Notes: generated by a model not told the origin, from the sequence alone. DNA of 64,000 nt from Malassezia japonica (GCF_029542785.1 NC_083371.1:124001-188000), one strand, 5' to 3'; numbered from the stretch's first letter, positions 50,052-59,610 are shown. Numbers and translations: made by a program.

Positions 50052-51728
50052 CTACTTGTACACGCTCTGGTACGTCTTGCCCTTGTTGGGGCGCGGCAGC
50101 AGGTTGCCGTGCGACTCGACGCCCTCGATGCGGTGCGTCGCGTTGAGGTTCTTGGTCACGGTGATCTGGAACACGCTCGAGCCGCCCTCGCGGGCGATGA
50201 TGATCGAGCTCGAGAGGAAAAAGAGCCAGATGCGCCACATCTTTTCGCCGTACTTGGCCTTGACCTTGGCCTCGTTCTTGATCCAGTTCTTGAGCCAGCG
50301 GTCGATCGTCGCAGAGTAGTGCACGCCCGCAACGTCGCACGAGCGCACCTCGAAGCCCGCATTCTCCAGCTTGTTGATCACCCAGTTCAGCGGGCACGAG
50401 GCGTCCGCGCCGGGGAAGATGTACTTGTTCATAAACAGGCCCCAGATCAGGTCCCAGTACTGCCACCTGGGGCGCAGGCCCGCGACCTGGAACACAAACA
50501 CACCGTCGTCGTCCAGCAGATTGTACACATTGTCGAGGAACTTGGAGTAGTGGCGGATGCCGACGTGCTCGGCCATCTCGAGCGAGACGATCTTGTTGTA
50601 GTGGCCCTCCTTGACCGGGATGTCGCGGTAGTCGAGGCACAGCACACGCGCCTGGTCGCTCGACAGGCCGTTGGCAGCGATGCGCTCGTTGCCAAACTCG
50701 GCCTGGTGGCGCGCGAGGGTCACCGCGGTGACGTCCGCACCGTAGTTCTTCGCGGCAAACGCGGCGAGCGTGCCCCAGCCGCAGCCAATGTCGAGCACGC
50801 GGTCGCCCTTCTTCAGGTCGAGCTTCGAGCAGACGAGCTCCAGCTTGTTGTCCTGCAGCTGCTCGAGCGACTCCTCCTTGTGGATGTCGGAGATGATGCC
50901 CGAGGTGTAGATCATCTGGGGGCCGAGGAACCACTCGTGGAAGTCGTTGCCCCTGTCGTAGTTGTCGCGGATCTGCTCCTCGTCCTGGCGCGAGGAGTGC
51001 AGCAGCACATCGGGAAGCATGCTGAACAGCACGTACTTGAACAGGTTCGGCGTAAAGTGCATCGCCGCCCAGTCCCAGCGGTACTCGAGCACCTCCCAGA
51101 GGTCGCCCTTGACGTCAATCTTTTGGTCAAAGTACGCCTCGTAAAAGATCTCCATGGGGATCTTGCGGTGGCCCGAGTACTGCTTGCGCAGCACAGGGTC
51201 CTTAATGTCCAGGTAGTACTCGATCGGGCGGTTCGGCAGCTCGACCTTTTCGTTGACGCGGGGGCCGTACATGCTCATCAGCGTCCAGTACAGGATGGCA
51301 AACGGCACACCAAGCAGCGCAACAAGGAACAGGTACGAGGTCCAGCCGAACCACCTGGCCTTCACAAAGGGAATCAGGCGCAGGAGCACCGCAGGGCCGA
51401 AGAAAATGAGCAGCGCAAGCTGCACGTTGCTAAACGTGCCGTTGCCTTCACAGGGCAGCAGCGCGTTGCGGATCGCAGGGTAGTTCGTCAGGCGCACCTT
51501 GCCACCAGGCGCGTACTTCACTCCGTCCGCACGGGTCGGGGGGGGGGCGGCGCCCGCGGGGAGCGTGCTCGCCGCAGGCGTGTTCGCGACCGGCGCATCG
51601 GGGGCAGGCGTGCTCGCAGCAACGGCACTGGCCGAGGGCGCAGCAGTACTTTGGCCAAAGGCCTGCGCACCAAGGTTCATCGCAGCCGCGGCGCTCGGCG
51701 CGTCACTCGCATCCACTTTCGCGTCCAT
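50052..51728 (-). CDS. MTS1: Sphingolipid C9-methyltransferase
   Basis: Single exon, 558 residues. An alanine/proline-rich head is followed by two membrane segments (residues ~105-160: LALLIFFGPAVLLRLIPF, SYLFLVALLGVPFAILYW). The cyclopropane-synthase-like catalytic domain follows, with the SAM motif VLDIGCGWGTLAAFAA, DNYDRGNDFHEWFLGP ahead of it, and SLEMAEHVGIRHY plus FVFQVAGLRPRWQYWDL downstream. This layout (TM pair plus CFA-type domain) is specific for the fungal enzyme that methylates C9 of the sphingoid base in glucosylceramide. It acts in the ER or Golgi. It is divergent from the HExxH gene (48 bp between starts). Confidence 0.94.
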   Translation of the reverse strand: MDAKVDASDAPSAAAAMNLGAQAFGQSTAAPSASAVAASTPAPDAPVANTPAASTLPAGAAPPPTRADGVKYAPGGKVRLTNYPAIRNALLPCEGNGTFSNVQLALLIFFGPAVLLRLIPFVKARWFGWTSYLFLVALLGVPFAILYWTLMSMYGPRVNEKVELPNRPIEYYLDIKDPVLRKQYSGHRKIPMEIFYEAYFDQKIDVKGDLWEVLEYRWDWAAMHFTPNLFKYVLFSMLPDVLLHSSRQDEEQIRDNYDRGNDFHEWFLGPQMIYTSGIISDIHKEESLEQLQDNKLELVCSKLDLKKGDRVLDIGCGWGTLAAFAAKNYGADVTAVTLARHQAEFGNERIAANGLSSDQARVLCLDYRDIPVKEGHYNKIVSLEMAEHVGIRHYSKFLDNVYNLLDDDGVFVFQVAGLRPRWQYWDLIWGLFMNKYIFPGADASCPLNWVINKLENAGFEVRSCDVAGVHYSATIDRWLKNWIKNEAKVKAKYGEKMWRIWLFFLSSSIIIAREGGSSVFQITVTKNLNATHRIEGVESHGNLLPRPNKGKTYQSVYK

Positions 51729-51776
51729 CGTGTGAGAAGAGCCGGGCCGGGCGCCCCGCCGGCCGAGCCTCCACGG

Positions 51777-52583
51777 ATGCCGCCGTTTGCAGGCGCGGTG
51801 CACGGGCCGGTGCTGACCCTGGTGTTTGGCTCGGCGGCGAGGCAGCATGCGGCGCTCGCGCGCGCCGAGTGCTTCTACGAGTCGGAAAAGCATGCGAATA
51901 CCTACCTGAACCTCGAGGAGGCGCGCGACGCACGCATCTGCAAAGGGTACGAGGCGTTTAATCTGCCCACGAGCGCCATCGACGCGTGGCTCGCGGCGAT
52001 GCACGCCGCCGAAGGCGCGCAGGACGTCGAAGAGGGGCCGTGGTACCAGGGGCTGTGCACGCCCGAGGAGCAGGAGGTGCTCGCGTACCTCGACACGCTT
52101 GCGCCACGGCCGACGTACCTCGTCGCGGCGCTCGTGCAGAGCGCCGAGGTGGCCCTTGCGCACGAGCGCCTGCATGCGCTCTACCATCTCTCGGCGCCAT
52201 ACCGCACGCTGCTGGACACGCTGTGGAACGACCTCTCCCGACCGGTGCGCGCCGCGATCGAGTACGACCTCAAGATGCGGGGGTACAAGGAGAGCGTGTG
52301 GCCCGACGAGCTCGGCGCATACCTCGGCGTGCGTGTCACGCCAGCGACCAAGCGCGGCGATCCGAGCCTCGAGTTTGGAAACAAGTGTGCGGACGAGTGC
52401 CGTGACGTGCGCCGCGTGCTCCTCGCCAAGACGCCGGCATTTTGGCGCGAGGACGCTGGCGTGGACGAGGCGGCGCTCGAGCTCTCGCCTGCGTTTCTCG
52501 ACGCGGCGCGCGCGGCGCTCGTGGTCAAGGCGCCTGCAGCGCCCAAACCGGCCAAAGGACAGCGCAAGCCGCGAAAAAAGTAG
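51777..52583 (+). CDS. Unidentified protein with a HExxH motif, possible zinc metallopeptidase
   Basis: Single exon, 268 residues. The segment VALAHERLHALYHL places His129, Glu130 and His133 in HExxH order. Glu178 in WPDELGAYLGV, 45 residues further, is a candidate third ligand in a gluzincin-like layout. Between them lies YRTLLDTLWNDLSRPVRAAIEYDLKMRGYKESV, suggesting a helical scaffold. The N-terminal part (FYESEKHANTYLNLEEAR) looks conserved but I know no named family for it. The tail is Ala/Pro/Lys-rich. No signal peptide is visible, so it would be cytosolic. Its stop codon touches that of the convergent NVJ2-like gene with no base between. Confidence 0.65.
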   Translation: MPPFAGAVHGPVLTLVFGSAARQHAALARAECFYESEKHANTYLNLEEARDARICKGYEAFNLPTSAIDAWLAAMHAAEGAQDVEEGPWYQGLCTPEEQEVLAYLDTLAPRPTYLVAALVQSAEVALAHERLHALYHLSAPYRTLLDTLWNDLSRPVRAAIEYDLKMRGYKESVWPDELGAYLGVRVTPATKRGDPSLEFGNKCADECRDVRRVLLAKTPAFWREDAGVDEAALELSPAFLDAARAALVVKAPAAPKPAKGQRKPRKK

Positions 52584-55325
52584 CTACTCGGTAGGGATTA
52601 CGGGCGTGGCTGGCAGCGACGGCAGCTTGTCTTGGTGCACGATGCCGAGCGCGTCGCTCGCCGGCGGCTCCTCGCGCTCAGCACTATGCACCGGCTCGCC
52701 ATCCAACGGGAGCGTAGACGACGGGGACGGCGCAGGCGCCTCGAGCACCGCGTCCTGCAGCGCGGGGTTGTCGAGCACCGGTGTCGCGCCTGCCTCCTTG
52801 TGCGCCGGCGACGGCGACGCGGGCAGGTCTATCGGCGGCTGCGGCACCGGGCGCTCTGGGCGTGCCTCTCCTTCGGCGAGCATGCCGGTGGGCGACCCAA
52901 ACTCGCTGCGCATCGTGCGCCCGTCGACGCGCTTGCTGCTCCAGTTGCTCCAGCCGCGTTTCAGTGCGTCTTTGGCGTCGCGCGCAATCACCTGGCGCCC
53001 GTCGCGGTCCATCGAGTCCTGCAGGGTGCGTGCCAAGGTCGTCATGCGCGAGCGCCGCTGCGGCGCAGTGGGGATGTCGCCAAACTCGTCGCTGGTCGCA
53101 AAGCGCCGCGGTGGGGGCGCGATCGTCTCTTGGCGGGGCACAATCGTGTCCTGCCGCGGCGGCGGGGGCGGGGGCGGGGGCGTCTCTTGATGCTCCGGCA
53201 CCTCGGGCGGCACGCGCACGTCCGGGCGGATCGGCACCACCGGCACAATCTCGGGGGGCTCGGGGACCTCGTCGCTGCTCGCAAGCGACTTGATCGAGTT
53301 GGACGCAGACACCGAGCTCTCGCTCGGCGGCACGGACGACGGCCCCGCCTCGGCGAATGCGTCGCTCGTGGGCTCTGCCGCGTCGGGGACCGACAGGCGC
53401 CGCTCGAGCTCCTCGTCTGGGAGCGTGTCCGAGTTGCTGCGCACCATCGGGGGCGTGTCGAGCGTCGCGCTGCGCCCGGTAAGCCACGCACGGTACCGCG
53501 ACCGTTTCTTGCCCGGCTGCGCCTGCGCGGCGGCGCTCGCAAGCGACGCGGCGCTGTGGTTGGACAGGAGCGTGCTGAGCCCCTTGGCGGCCGACGTCGA
53601 GGCGGGATCGGAGCGCGTGCTCACCGGCGACTCTTCCTCGAGCCCAGAGAGGGAGGAGAGCGTGCTGAATGTCGACGCCGGGGAGATGGGCATCGGCACC
53701 GGGTCCACCTTGAGCTCCGGGGCAGCGTCGGGCGGCGCGCTGTGCTTTGCGCCCGCCTCTTGCCAGATACCGCCGCGGCGCGCCTCGTTTTGCGTGCTAA
53801 AGAACGGCACGCTGTTCATGTGCGGCACGACGAGGTTCTCTGCGACGCTATCCCGCACCTTGCTTTCCAGCATGCCGGTGATGAGCGACCAGCGCACCTT
53901 GCGTGCCGACACCACCGGCTCGATCGCAATGTCGAGCTTGGGCATGGTCGTGAAGCCGTACCAGATGCGGTTGCTCGGCGGCGGCTTGATCTGGAGCAGG
54001 AGATTGCCTTCGAGCGAGCGCAGCACCACTGCGAGCACGACCGACACCTTGTACGGCTTGAAGCGCTGACCGAGCGGAATCGTAAGCGTCGCGGAGCAGA
54101 TGATGCGCATGTTGCCGGTGTAGTGCATGGCCATCTCCATGCTTGCCTCGCCTTCGGGCGTGAGCTTTTTGAGGATCGGGCGCCCAAACGTCGGCGCGGC
54201 CGTGCCCAGGTCCACGCTCGTGATTTTTACGTCGCTGAGCAGCCGCGGGAACCGCATGCGCTCGATACGGCGGTTGAGTCGCGCAAGCACGCCCGCCTCG
54301 GCCGCGCGTGTGTGCGCCACGGCGAGAAAGACGCGGCCGAGCATCGCATTGAGCCAGCGCAGCGCCATCTGGTCCGGGATGTCGTCGAGGGTGTTGATAA
54401 GCGTCTTCATGTCCGGCGTGCTGAACAGGTCGCCGACCGCCTCGCGCGACGTCTTGATGCCGCTGGCATGCGTCGCGTTTAGCAGGGCAAAGTACCAGTC
54501 CTCGAGCTGCGACGCGCGCGGCGTCATCAGGTACCAGTGCTCGCCGCGGCGCGCGCCGGGCGCAGAGATGTGCAGCGCGTTGCGCTTGGTAAAGAGCGTG
54601 CCCTCGGGTGCCACTGGCTTGCTCGACGCCGCGCGCGCGTCGCCCTCGACGTCGCCCACGTCGCGGTCCCAGATGCTGATGCGCTTGTTCGTGAGGCACA
54701 CCTTGGCGACGCACTCGGTGCCGGGCCGCGTCACATCTTCCGCATTGTACAGGTAGAGCATCGGGGGCCTGAGGATCGCAAAGTACACGCCGTACTCGTC
54801 GTCGGTGCGTCCCGCGTCGCCGCCGGGCATCGGCTCCTCGGCGGCGTCCGTGAGGGAATCGGAGCTCGCGGCGCCGCGCAGGCCACGGTACACGTACGAG
54901 ATGTAGCTGCGCTGCGCTTTCGGCGCCTCGGTCTCTGGCGCCTCCTCGTCGTCCTGGTCGACGGCCGTGGTATTCCGGCGCGACGGCGCAAGGCGTGTGC
55001 CGTCTTTCGCGAAGCACACGTCGCTCTTGCGCGGCAGCGTCTTCCACGAGTTCTTTACAATGAGCCATGTTGAGAGGTCCGCTTGCCCTCCGTGGCTCGC
55101 GCCCGGCTCTTTGCGCTCCGCCTCGCGTGCCTGGTGCTGCAGCAAGAGACTCTTTGCATCGCTGCGCTCCTCGTCGGTGAGTGCGGGCTCGTTTAGCGGC
55201 GAGCTGTGACTTTCCTCCAGAGGTGCCTCGGCGGGCAGGTCATAGATGTACAAGCACAAGAGGCACAGCGGCAGGAATGTCACGCCGCCGACCAGGTACA
55301 GGAACACGTCCCGCAGCCAGCCCAT
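52584..55325 (-). CDS. NVJ2: NVJ2/TEX2-like SMP-domain lipid transfer protein
   Basis: Single exon, 913 residues from the ATG at 55323-55325 (an ATG six codons earlier is possible). One N-terminal membrane anchor (VFLYLVGGVTFLPLCLLCLYIY). A PH-like region follows near residues 170-310 (YGVYFAILRPPMLYLYNAEDV, HWYLMTPRASQLEDWYFALLNA). The SMP domain spans ~335-540 (MALRWLNAMLGRVFLAVAHT, SVDLGTAAPTFGRPI, LLLQIKPPPSNRIWYGFTTMPKLDIAIEPVVSARKV). The C-terminal 370 residues are Ser/Pro-rich and disordered with a polyproline run. SMP proteins carry ceramide and other lipids at ER contact sites with vacuole and Golgi. It pairs head to head with GTR1. Confidence 0.9.
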   Translation of the reverse strand: MGWLRDVFLYLVGGVTFLPLCLLCLYIYDLPAEAPLEESHSSPLNEPALTDEERSDAKSLLLQHQAREAERKEPGASHGGQADLSTWLIVKNSWKTLPRKSDVCFAKDGTRLAPSRRNTTAVDQDDEEAPETEAPKAQRSYISYVYRGLRGAASSDSLTDAAEEPMPGGDAGRTDDEYGVYFAILRPPMLYLYNAEDVTRPGTECVAKVCLTNKRISIWDRDVGDVEGDARAASSKPVAPEGTLFTKRNALHISAPGARRGEHWYLMTPRASQLEDWYFALLNATHASGIKTSREAVGDLFSTPDMKTLINTLDDIPDQMALRWLNAMLGRVFLAVAHTRAAEAGVLARLNRRIERMRFPRLLSDVKITSVDLGTAAPTFGRPILKKLTPEGEASMEMAMHYTGNMRIICSATLTIPLGQRFKPYKVSVVLAVVLRSLEGNLLLQIKPPPSNRIWYGFTTMPKLDIAIEPVVSARKVRWSLITGMLESKVRDSVAENLVVPHMNSVPFFSTQNEARRGGIWQEAGAKHSAPPDAAPELKVDPVPMPISPASTFSTLSSLSGLEEESPVSTRSDPASTSAAKGLSTLLSNHSAASLASAAAQAQPGKKRSRYRAWLTGRSATLDTPPMVRSNSDTLPDEELERRLSVPDAAEPTSDAFAEAGPSSVPPSESSVSASNSIKSLASSDEVPEPPEIVPVVPIRPDVRVPPEVPEHQETPPPPPPPPRQDTIVPRQETIAPPPRRFATSDEFGDIPTAPQRRSRMTTLARTLQDSMDRDGRQVIARDAKDALKRGWSNWSSKRVDGRTMRSEFGSPTGMLAEGEARPERPVPQPPIDLPASPSPAHKEAGATPVLDNPALQDAVLEAPAPSPSSTLPLDGEPVHSAEREEPPASDALGIVHQDKLPSLPATPVIPTE

Positions 55326-55374
55326 CGTGGCGAGGCGGTCCATGCGGGGCCATATTTCCCCGACTGTCGCCACG

Positions 55375-56533
55375 ATGAAGCGCAAGATCCTGTTGATGGG
55401 CAAGTCGGGCTCCGGCAAGACGTCGATGCGCTCGTTCATCTTCTCGTCGTACCGGCCGGAAGATACGAAGCGCCTCGGCAGCACAATCGAGGTCGAGCAC
55501 TCCCATGTGCGTTTTCCCGGCTCCCTCGTCCTGAATCTCTGGGACTGCGGAGGGCAAAAATCGTACATGGAGAGCTACATGGACACGCAGCGCACGCAGG
55601 TCTTTAGCGCAGTCGGCGTGCTGATCTACGTCGTGGACCTCGTCAACACGGACGACGAGGGCGGCGACACCCACGAGTGGGAGGCCGATCTCCGCTACTT
55701 CCGCGACTGCTTATCAGCGCTGCAGAGCAACTCGCCGGGCGCCGAGGTGTTTTGCCTGCTGCACAAGATGGACCTGATTGAGCCGTCGAGGCGGCGCGAC
55801 ATCTACCGGAGCCGGGTGGCGGACCTGCGCCGCAAGACACGCGAAGTCCTCGCCGCACACGCCTCGTCGCCGAACGCGTCCGACCATGTGCGCCTGCACT
55901 GCTTTGCGACGAGCATCTGGGACGCGACACTGTACAGGGTGCGTTTTTTTCTCACTGACACAGGCATGGTCAAGCATCATCCATACACTCGTGCCCGACG
56001 TCGAGCGCCTCGAAGCCCACCTCGCCTTGCTCTCACACACCTGCTCGGCGTCGGAGGTGGTGCTCTTTGAAAAAGCGACGTTCCTCGTGATGTCCTACTA
56101 CAGCCAGATGAATGCGGAAACAACGACCCCGCGCTCGCTCCTCGCCTCGGACCGCGTGACGCTCGACGCAGGCCAAGATACCGACGACGTCCTGCTCGAA
56201 GGCCTCTCCACCTCGATGCTCCCAGACACCGCGCGCCACACACCAGACGCGCTCTCGGGCGACCGCTTCGAGCGGATCAGCGAGCTGGTGAAGCACTTTA
56301 AAATCTCGTGCCTCGAGTCGCACCACCAGATCCAGGCGCTCGAGCTCCGGACACCGACGTTTGCAGCCTACCTCGACGTGCTCACCTCGAGCACGTACAT
56401 CCTCGTCATCACGACCGACCCTGCGATCCGTACGTTCCCCCCCCCTTCTCACCCAGAAATCAGCGCCGTGAAGCGCAACGTCGAGCTCAGCCGCGCCCAC
56501 TTTGAGCAGCTCCAGGCGAGCCACGCGGGCTGA
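55375..56533 (+). CDS. GTR1: Rag-family GTPase GTR1
   Basis: Exons 55375..55938, 55964..56429 and 56457..56533 (introns 25 and 27 nt) give 368 residues. G1 is LMGKSGSGKTSMRSFIF; the switch and G3 region is LVLNLWDCGGQKSYMESY; G4 is the HKMD motif. The C-terminal roadblock domain follows (FEKATFLVMSYYS, FKISCLESHHQIQALELR). Splice one uses GTGCGT and joins LYR to AWSSIIHTLVP. Splice two joins DPAI to QISAVKRNVELSRAHFEQL, matching the family; since it is 27 nt, retention would leave the frame open with nine changed or added residues. Gtr1 activates TORC1 at the vacuole in response to amino acids. Confidence 0.93.
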
Positions 56534-56587
56534 GTCCGTGCGCGTATACCCATAGCAGGTAGGCCGTCACGTGCTTTCAACGACGAC

Positions 56588-57298
56588 ATGGCCTGGCTGG
56601 GACCGGGGATGGTACGGCGTATGGCGCTGCCCGCGTACGCGTGGCCTGCGCCCGGACTGCGCCCGAGCAACATGCGTAGCATTGCGAAGCCGATGGCGCT
56701 GCAGGCGCGGGGCGTGCACTTTGATACCAATGCGTTTGTCCAGCGCCTCGAGAACGCGGGCATCAAGCGCGAGCAGGCCGACGTGCTCGTCACCGCGCTG
56801 ATCGATGTTATCAATGAGAGTATCGAGAACTTTGCGCGGGGCCTCGTGCGCCGCGATGAGGCCGACCGCCAGACCTATGCCCAAAAAGTCGACTTTACCA
56901 AGCTCAAGTCCGAGATCCAGCTGCTGGAGCGGAGCGACTTTGTGTTGATGAAGTCGGAGAACGAGCGGCTGATGGCCGATGTCGAGAAGCTCAAGCAGCG
57001 CCTGCGCGAGGAGATTACGAGGACGACGGCAGGCGTGCGCCTCGACTTGAACCTCGAAAAGGGTACGTTTCGCTGCTTACCCAGGCCGCATCCGCGACGA
57101 GTCGTCGGTGCACGCGCTCAAGATCAAGGAGGTCGATACACGCATCGAGTCCGAGATCGCGGGGGTGCGTACGAGCATCCAGAGCGCCAAGTTCAATGTG
57201 CTTCAGGTACGTCGACCGACCGACTCACACAGTACCTTGTCGGTGTCGCTACCGGTGCGGGTGCGCTGCTCCTTGCGTACTTGCGTATGTTCCGTTGA
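56588..57298 (+). CDS. Mitochondrial coiled-coil protein, CCDC90/FMP32 (DUF1640) family
   Basis: Exons 56588..57062, 57085..57206 and 57233..57298 (introns 22 and 26 nt) give 220 residues. A basic N-terminus (RRMALPAYAWPAPGLRPSNMRSIAKP) suggests import into mitochondria. The family block follows (FDTNAFVQRLENAGIKREQADVL, VDFTKLKSEIQLLERSDF, RLMADVEKLKQRLREEI) and a coiled coil leads to a C-terminal membrane segment made by the last splice (YLVGVATGAGALLLAYLRMF). Relatives in animals are MCUR1 and CCDC90B; yeast Fmp32 is linked to cytochrome oxidase assembly. A CACGTG box lies at 56568-56573, 14 bp before the ATG. Confidence 0.88.
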   Translation: MAWLGPGMVRRMALPAYAWPAPGLRPSNMRSIAKPMALQARGVHFDTNAFVQRLENAGIKREQADVLVTALIDVINESIENFARGLVRRDEADRQTYAQKVDFTKLKSEIQLLERSDFVLMKSENERLMADVEKLKQRLREEITRTTAGVRLDLNLEKGTFRCLPRPHPRRVVGARAQDQGGRYTHRVRDRGGAYEHPERQVQCASGTSTDRLTQYLVGVATGAGALLLAYLRMFR

Positions 57299-57596
57299 TA
57301 GTCGACAATGTATATGTATTGGTCCGGCCCATGTGACAAGGCGCGCGTGCCGCGCGCCGCGCACAGGCACGCCGAGGCACACGGCGCGGTGGCGGAATGC
57401 GAATAATGAACTCGCACGGCCCGATCGAGTCCAGGGCAGCCGCGCTGCGCCGCGCGTCCTGCTCTAGCTGTGTGTCGCTGTGCGATGCACGCCTAGCCGC
57501 CCACGCCACGCCCTGTCCTACGCACCGATCCCACACGCGGTCTGCCGTCCCTCCCGTCAGCGCCCTTGCACTGCCCGATCGATCACCCACTCCACC

Positions 57597-58382
57597 ATGC
57601 TTCTCTCCCCCGGCGCGACACAAATCACGTCGCACAAGCAGTACATTACCGATGGCATGGACGCCTCCGAGCTCGAGTCTGCGCCGATGGCGATGTTCTC
57701 CAAGTGGTTCCGCCAGGCGACCGACGCCGGCGTGCCCGAGCCGGAGGCCATGACGCTGACGACCGTCTCGCTCCCCAACGCCTCGGCGCCTGCGTCGGAG
57801 AACCCGGCGGTAGACAAGGGCGGCTGGAAGGTGGATGCGCCGCGGCCGAGCGCGCGCATGGTCCTGCTGAAGCGCGCCGACGACAACGGCTTCCAGTTCT
57901 TTACCAACTACGAGTCCCGCAAAGGCAACGAGCTCGAGGCCAACCCCTGGTGCTCGCTCACGTTCTACTGGCCGAAGCTCTGCCGCTCGGTGCGCGTCTG
58001 CGGCCGTGCCGAGCGCCTCTCGCGCGAAGAGTCGCAGGCGTACTACGACTCGCGGCCGATCGGCAGCAAGATTGGCGCATGGGCCAGTCCCCAGAGCCGC
58101 GCGCTCGCCTCGCGCGAGGAGCTCACGCAGCGCGTCGAGCAGTGCGAGAAGCGCTTCGACGTCCCGGCCGCCGCGGCGATCGCGGATGCCAAGGTGCCGA
58201 TCGACAAAGACCTGCCGCTGCCGCCGCATTGGGGCGGCTTCCGCGTGGTGCCCGACGAGGTCGAGTTCTGGACGGGCCGTGCGAGCCGTCTGCACGACCG
58301 CTTCCGCTACGCGCGCGATCCCCACTCTACGGCACCGCTGAACGATGCAAGCTCCTGGACTATTGAGCGCCTTGCGCCGTAA
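57597..58382 (+). CDS. PDX3: Pyridoxamine-phosphate oxidase
   Basis: Single exon, 261 residues. FMN-binding and catalytic segments include PSARMVLLKRADDNGFQFFTNYESRKGNELEANP, then LTFYWPKLCRSVRVCGRAERL, SRPIGSKIGAWASPQS and the C-terminal WGGFRVVPDEVEFWTGRASRLHDR, all signature PNPOx elements. It oxidises pyridoxamine and pyridoxine phosphates to pyridoxal phosphate. The frame is open upstream to 57480 with an ATG there; the 39 added residues are basic and could be an alternative extension, but the 57597 start has a good CACC context. The 298-bp upstream spacer shows no other gene. The stop codon abuts that of the IZH gene directly. Confidence 0.93.
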   Translation: MLLSPGATQITSHKQYITDGMDASELESAPMAMFSKWFRQATDAGVPEPEAMTLTTVSLPNASAPASENPAVDKGGWKVDAPRPSARMVLLKRADDNGFQFFTNYESRKGNELEANPWCSLTFYWPKLCRSVRVCGRAERLSREESQAYYDSRPIGSKIGAWASPQSRALASREELTQRVEQCEKRFDVPAAAAIADAKVPIDKDLPLPPHWGGFRVVPDEVEFWTGRASRLHDRFRYARDPHSTAPLNDASSWTIERLAP

Positions 58383-59575
58383 CTATGGCCAGTTGGTCAG
58401 TGCGCGGCACACGGCCTCGCGACCAACGTCGCCGGTCGTCGTCTCCACCGCGTGCCAGAAGATGTAGCTGTGGCGCAGTGCGGCGAGGTGCAGCATCGCC
58501 GCGATCAGCACGCACGTGTGGAAGAGCTGGTGCGAGGCGCCGATGTAGTCAAACGTCCCGGGCGCAAAGCGCTCGGGAATGTGCGCCACGTACAGCAGCG
58601 TGCCAAAGATGTACATCGCGCCACTCCATACCACATACTTGTAGCCAAGGGTCGAAAAGACAAACTCACTGCGCCCACTGAGGTACACGCCGTGGAGGAT
58701 CGGCGCAACGCCGCTCAGGCCCAGCGCGACAAAGACTCCGGCACGCACTGGGCGGAACTTGGGCGTGGCGTACTTGGGCTGGACGACGGTGTACATCGCG
58801 AGCATGCCCCACAGCAGGATCATGGAGAGGTAGAAGTGGTGCACGTTGGGATGGCAATAGAGGCCGTAGCGCAGCGCAGGGATGTTGCTCCCGACAATTA
58901 GCACGACAATGCCCACATAGTCCAGGCGGTTGATGCTCTTGGCGACCGGCTGCGAGTGGCACGCGAGCGTGTGGAACGTCGCACTGCACGTCAGGCAGAT
59001 GATCGCCGACACCAAAAAGATCGTCAGCACGACCTGGTCCGCGGCATCGGGCGGGATCATTGTCTGGCTCTGCCGCATGACGAGGTCTTCGGAAACCGTC
59101 GACGGGAGGACGTTGGTGTGGACGGGGAACGTGAGAAGCGAGTAGGGTGCCCAGGGTCCATGAGGCAGCAGGCCGCTCAGATCGACCAGCTGCAGCACAA
59201 GGAGGAACACGGCAATCACCGCGCCGATCATGTGCGTGTGAATGTTGACTGCGTCAGCCACGCGGCGTACCGGTCTCGTTGTGCCAGTAGTCCCACACAC
59301 TCCTCCAGCACTGGTAGTACGTATCGTGGCGGTACGTCGGCTCCGTGTCAGGCGCCGCGGCAGGCGCAGCGGACGCCGCGGCGGTCGTGCGCCGGCGCAG
59401 GCCCGAGTCTTTTTCCGGCACAGGCGGCGCTTTTTCGGGCACGCGCGGTGGTGCGTCGCCAGGGCGACGGTATCCGCGCCTCAGATACGCATTGTCCTGC
59501 GCTACATTAGCACAACTACGCACCCCACACAGGCAGCTCTTCAAACTCGACCAAGTACGGGTTCCCGATGGTCAT
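58383..59575 (-). CDS. IZH1: IZH/adiponectin-receptor-like seven-TM protein (PAQR family)
   Basis: Exons 59524..59575, 59271..59501 and 58383..59248 with two 22-nt introns give 382 residues. The first intron has GTGCGT and TAG ends; its removal joins ELPVW to AQDNAYLRRGYRRP, the family entry motif. The second joins NET to VNIHTHMIGAV, the hallmark NxxNxxTH segment before TM1. Zinc ligands appear in SATFHTLACHS and in GASHQLFHTCVLIAAMLH near the end, and seven membrane segments can be counted. Yeast Izh proteins affect zinc and sterol balance and probably act as ceramidases. The start is 35 bp from the divergent gene at 59611. Confidence 0.94.
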
Positions 59576-59610
59576 GGCGCTTCGGCCACCTCCACTTGCA
59601 CGTGGCAACG

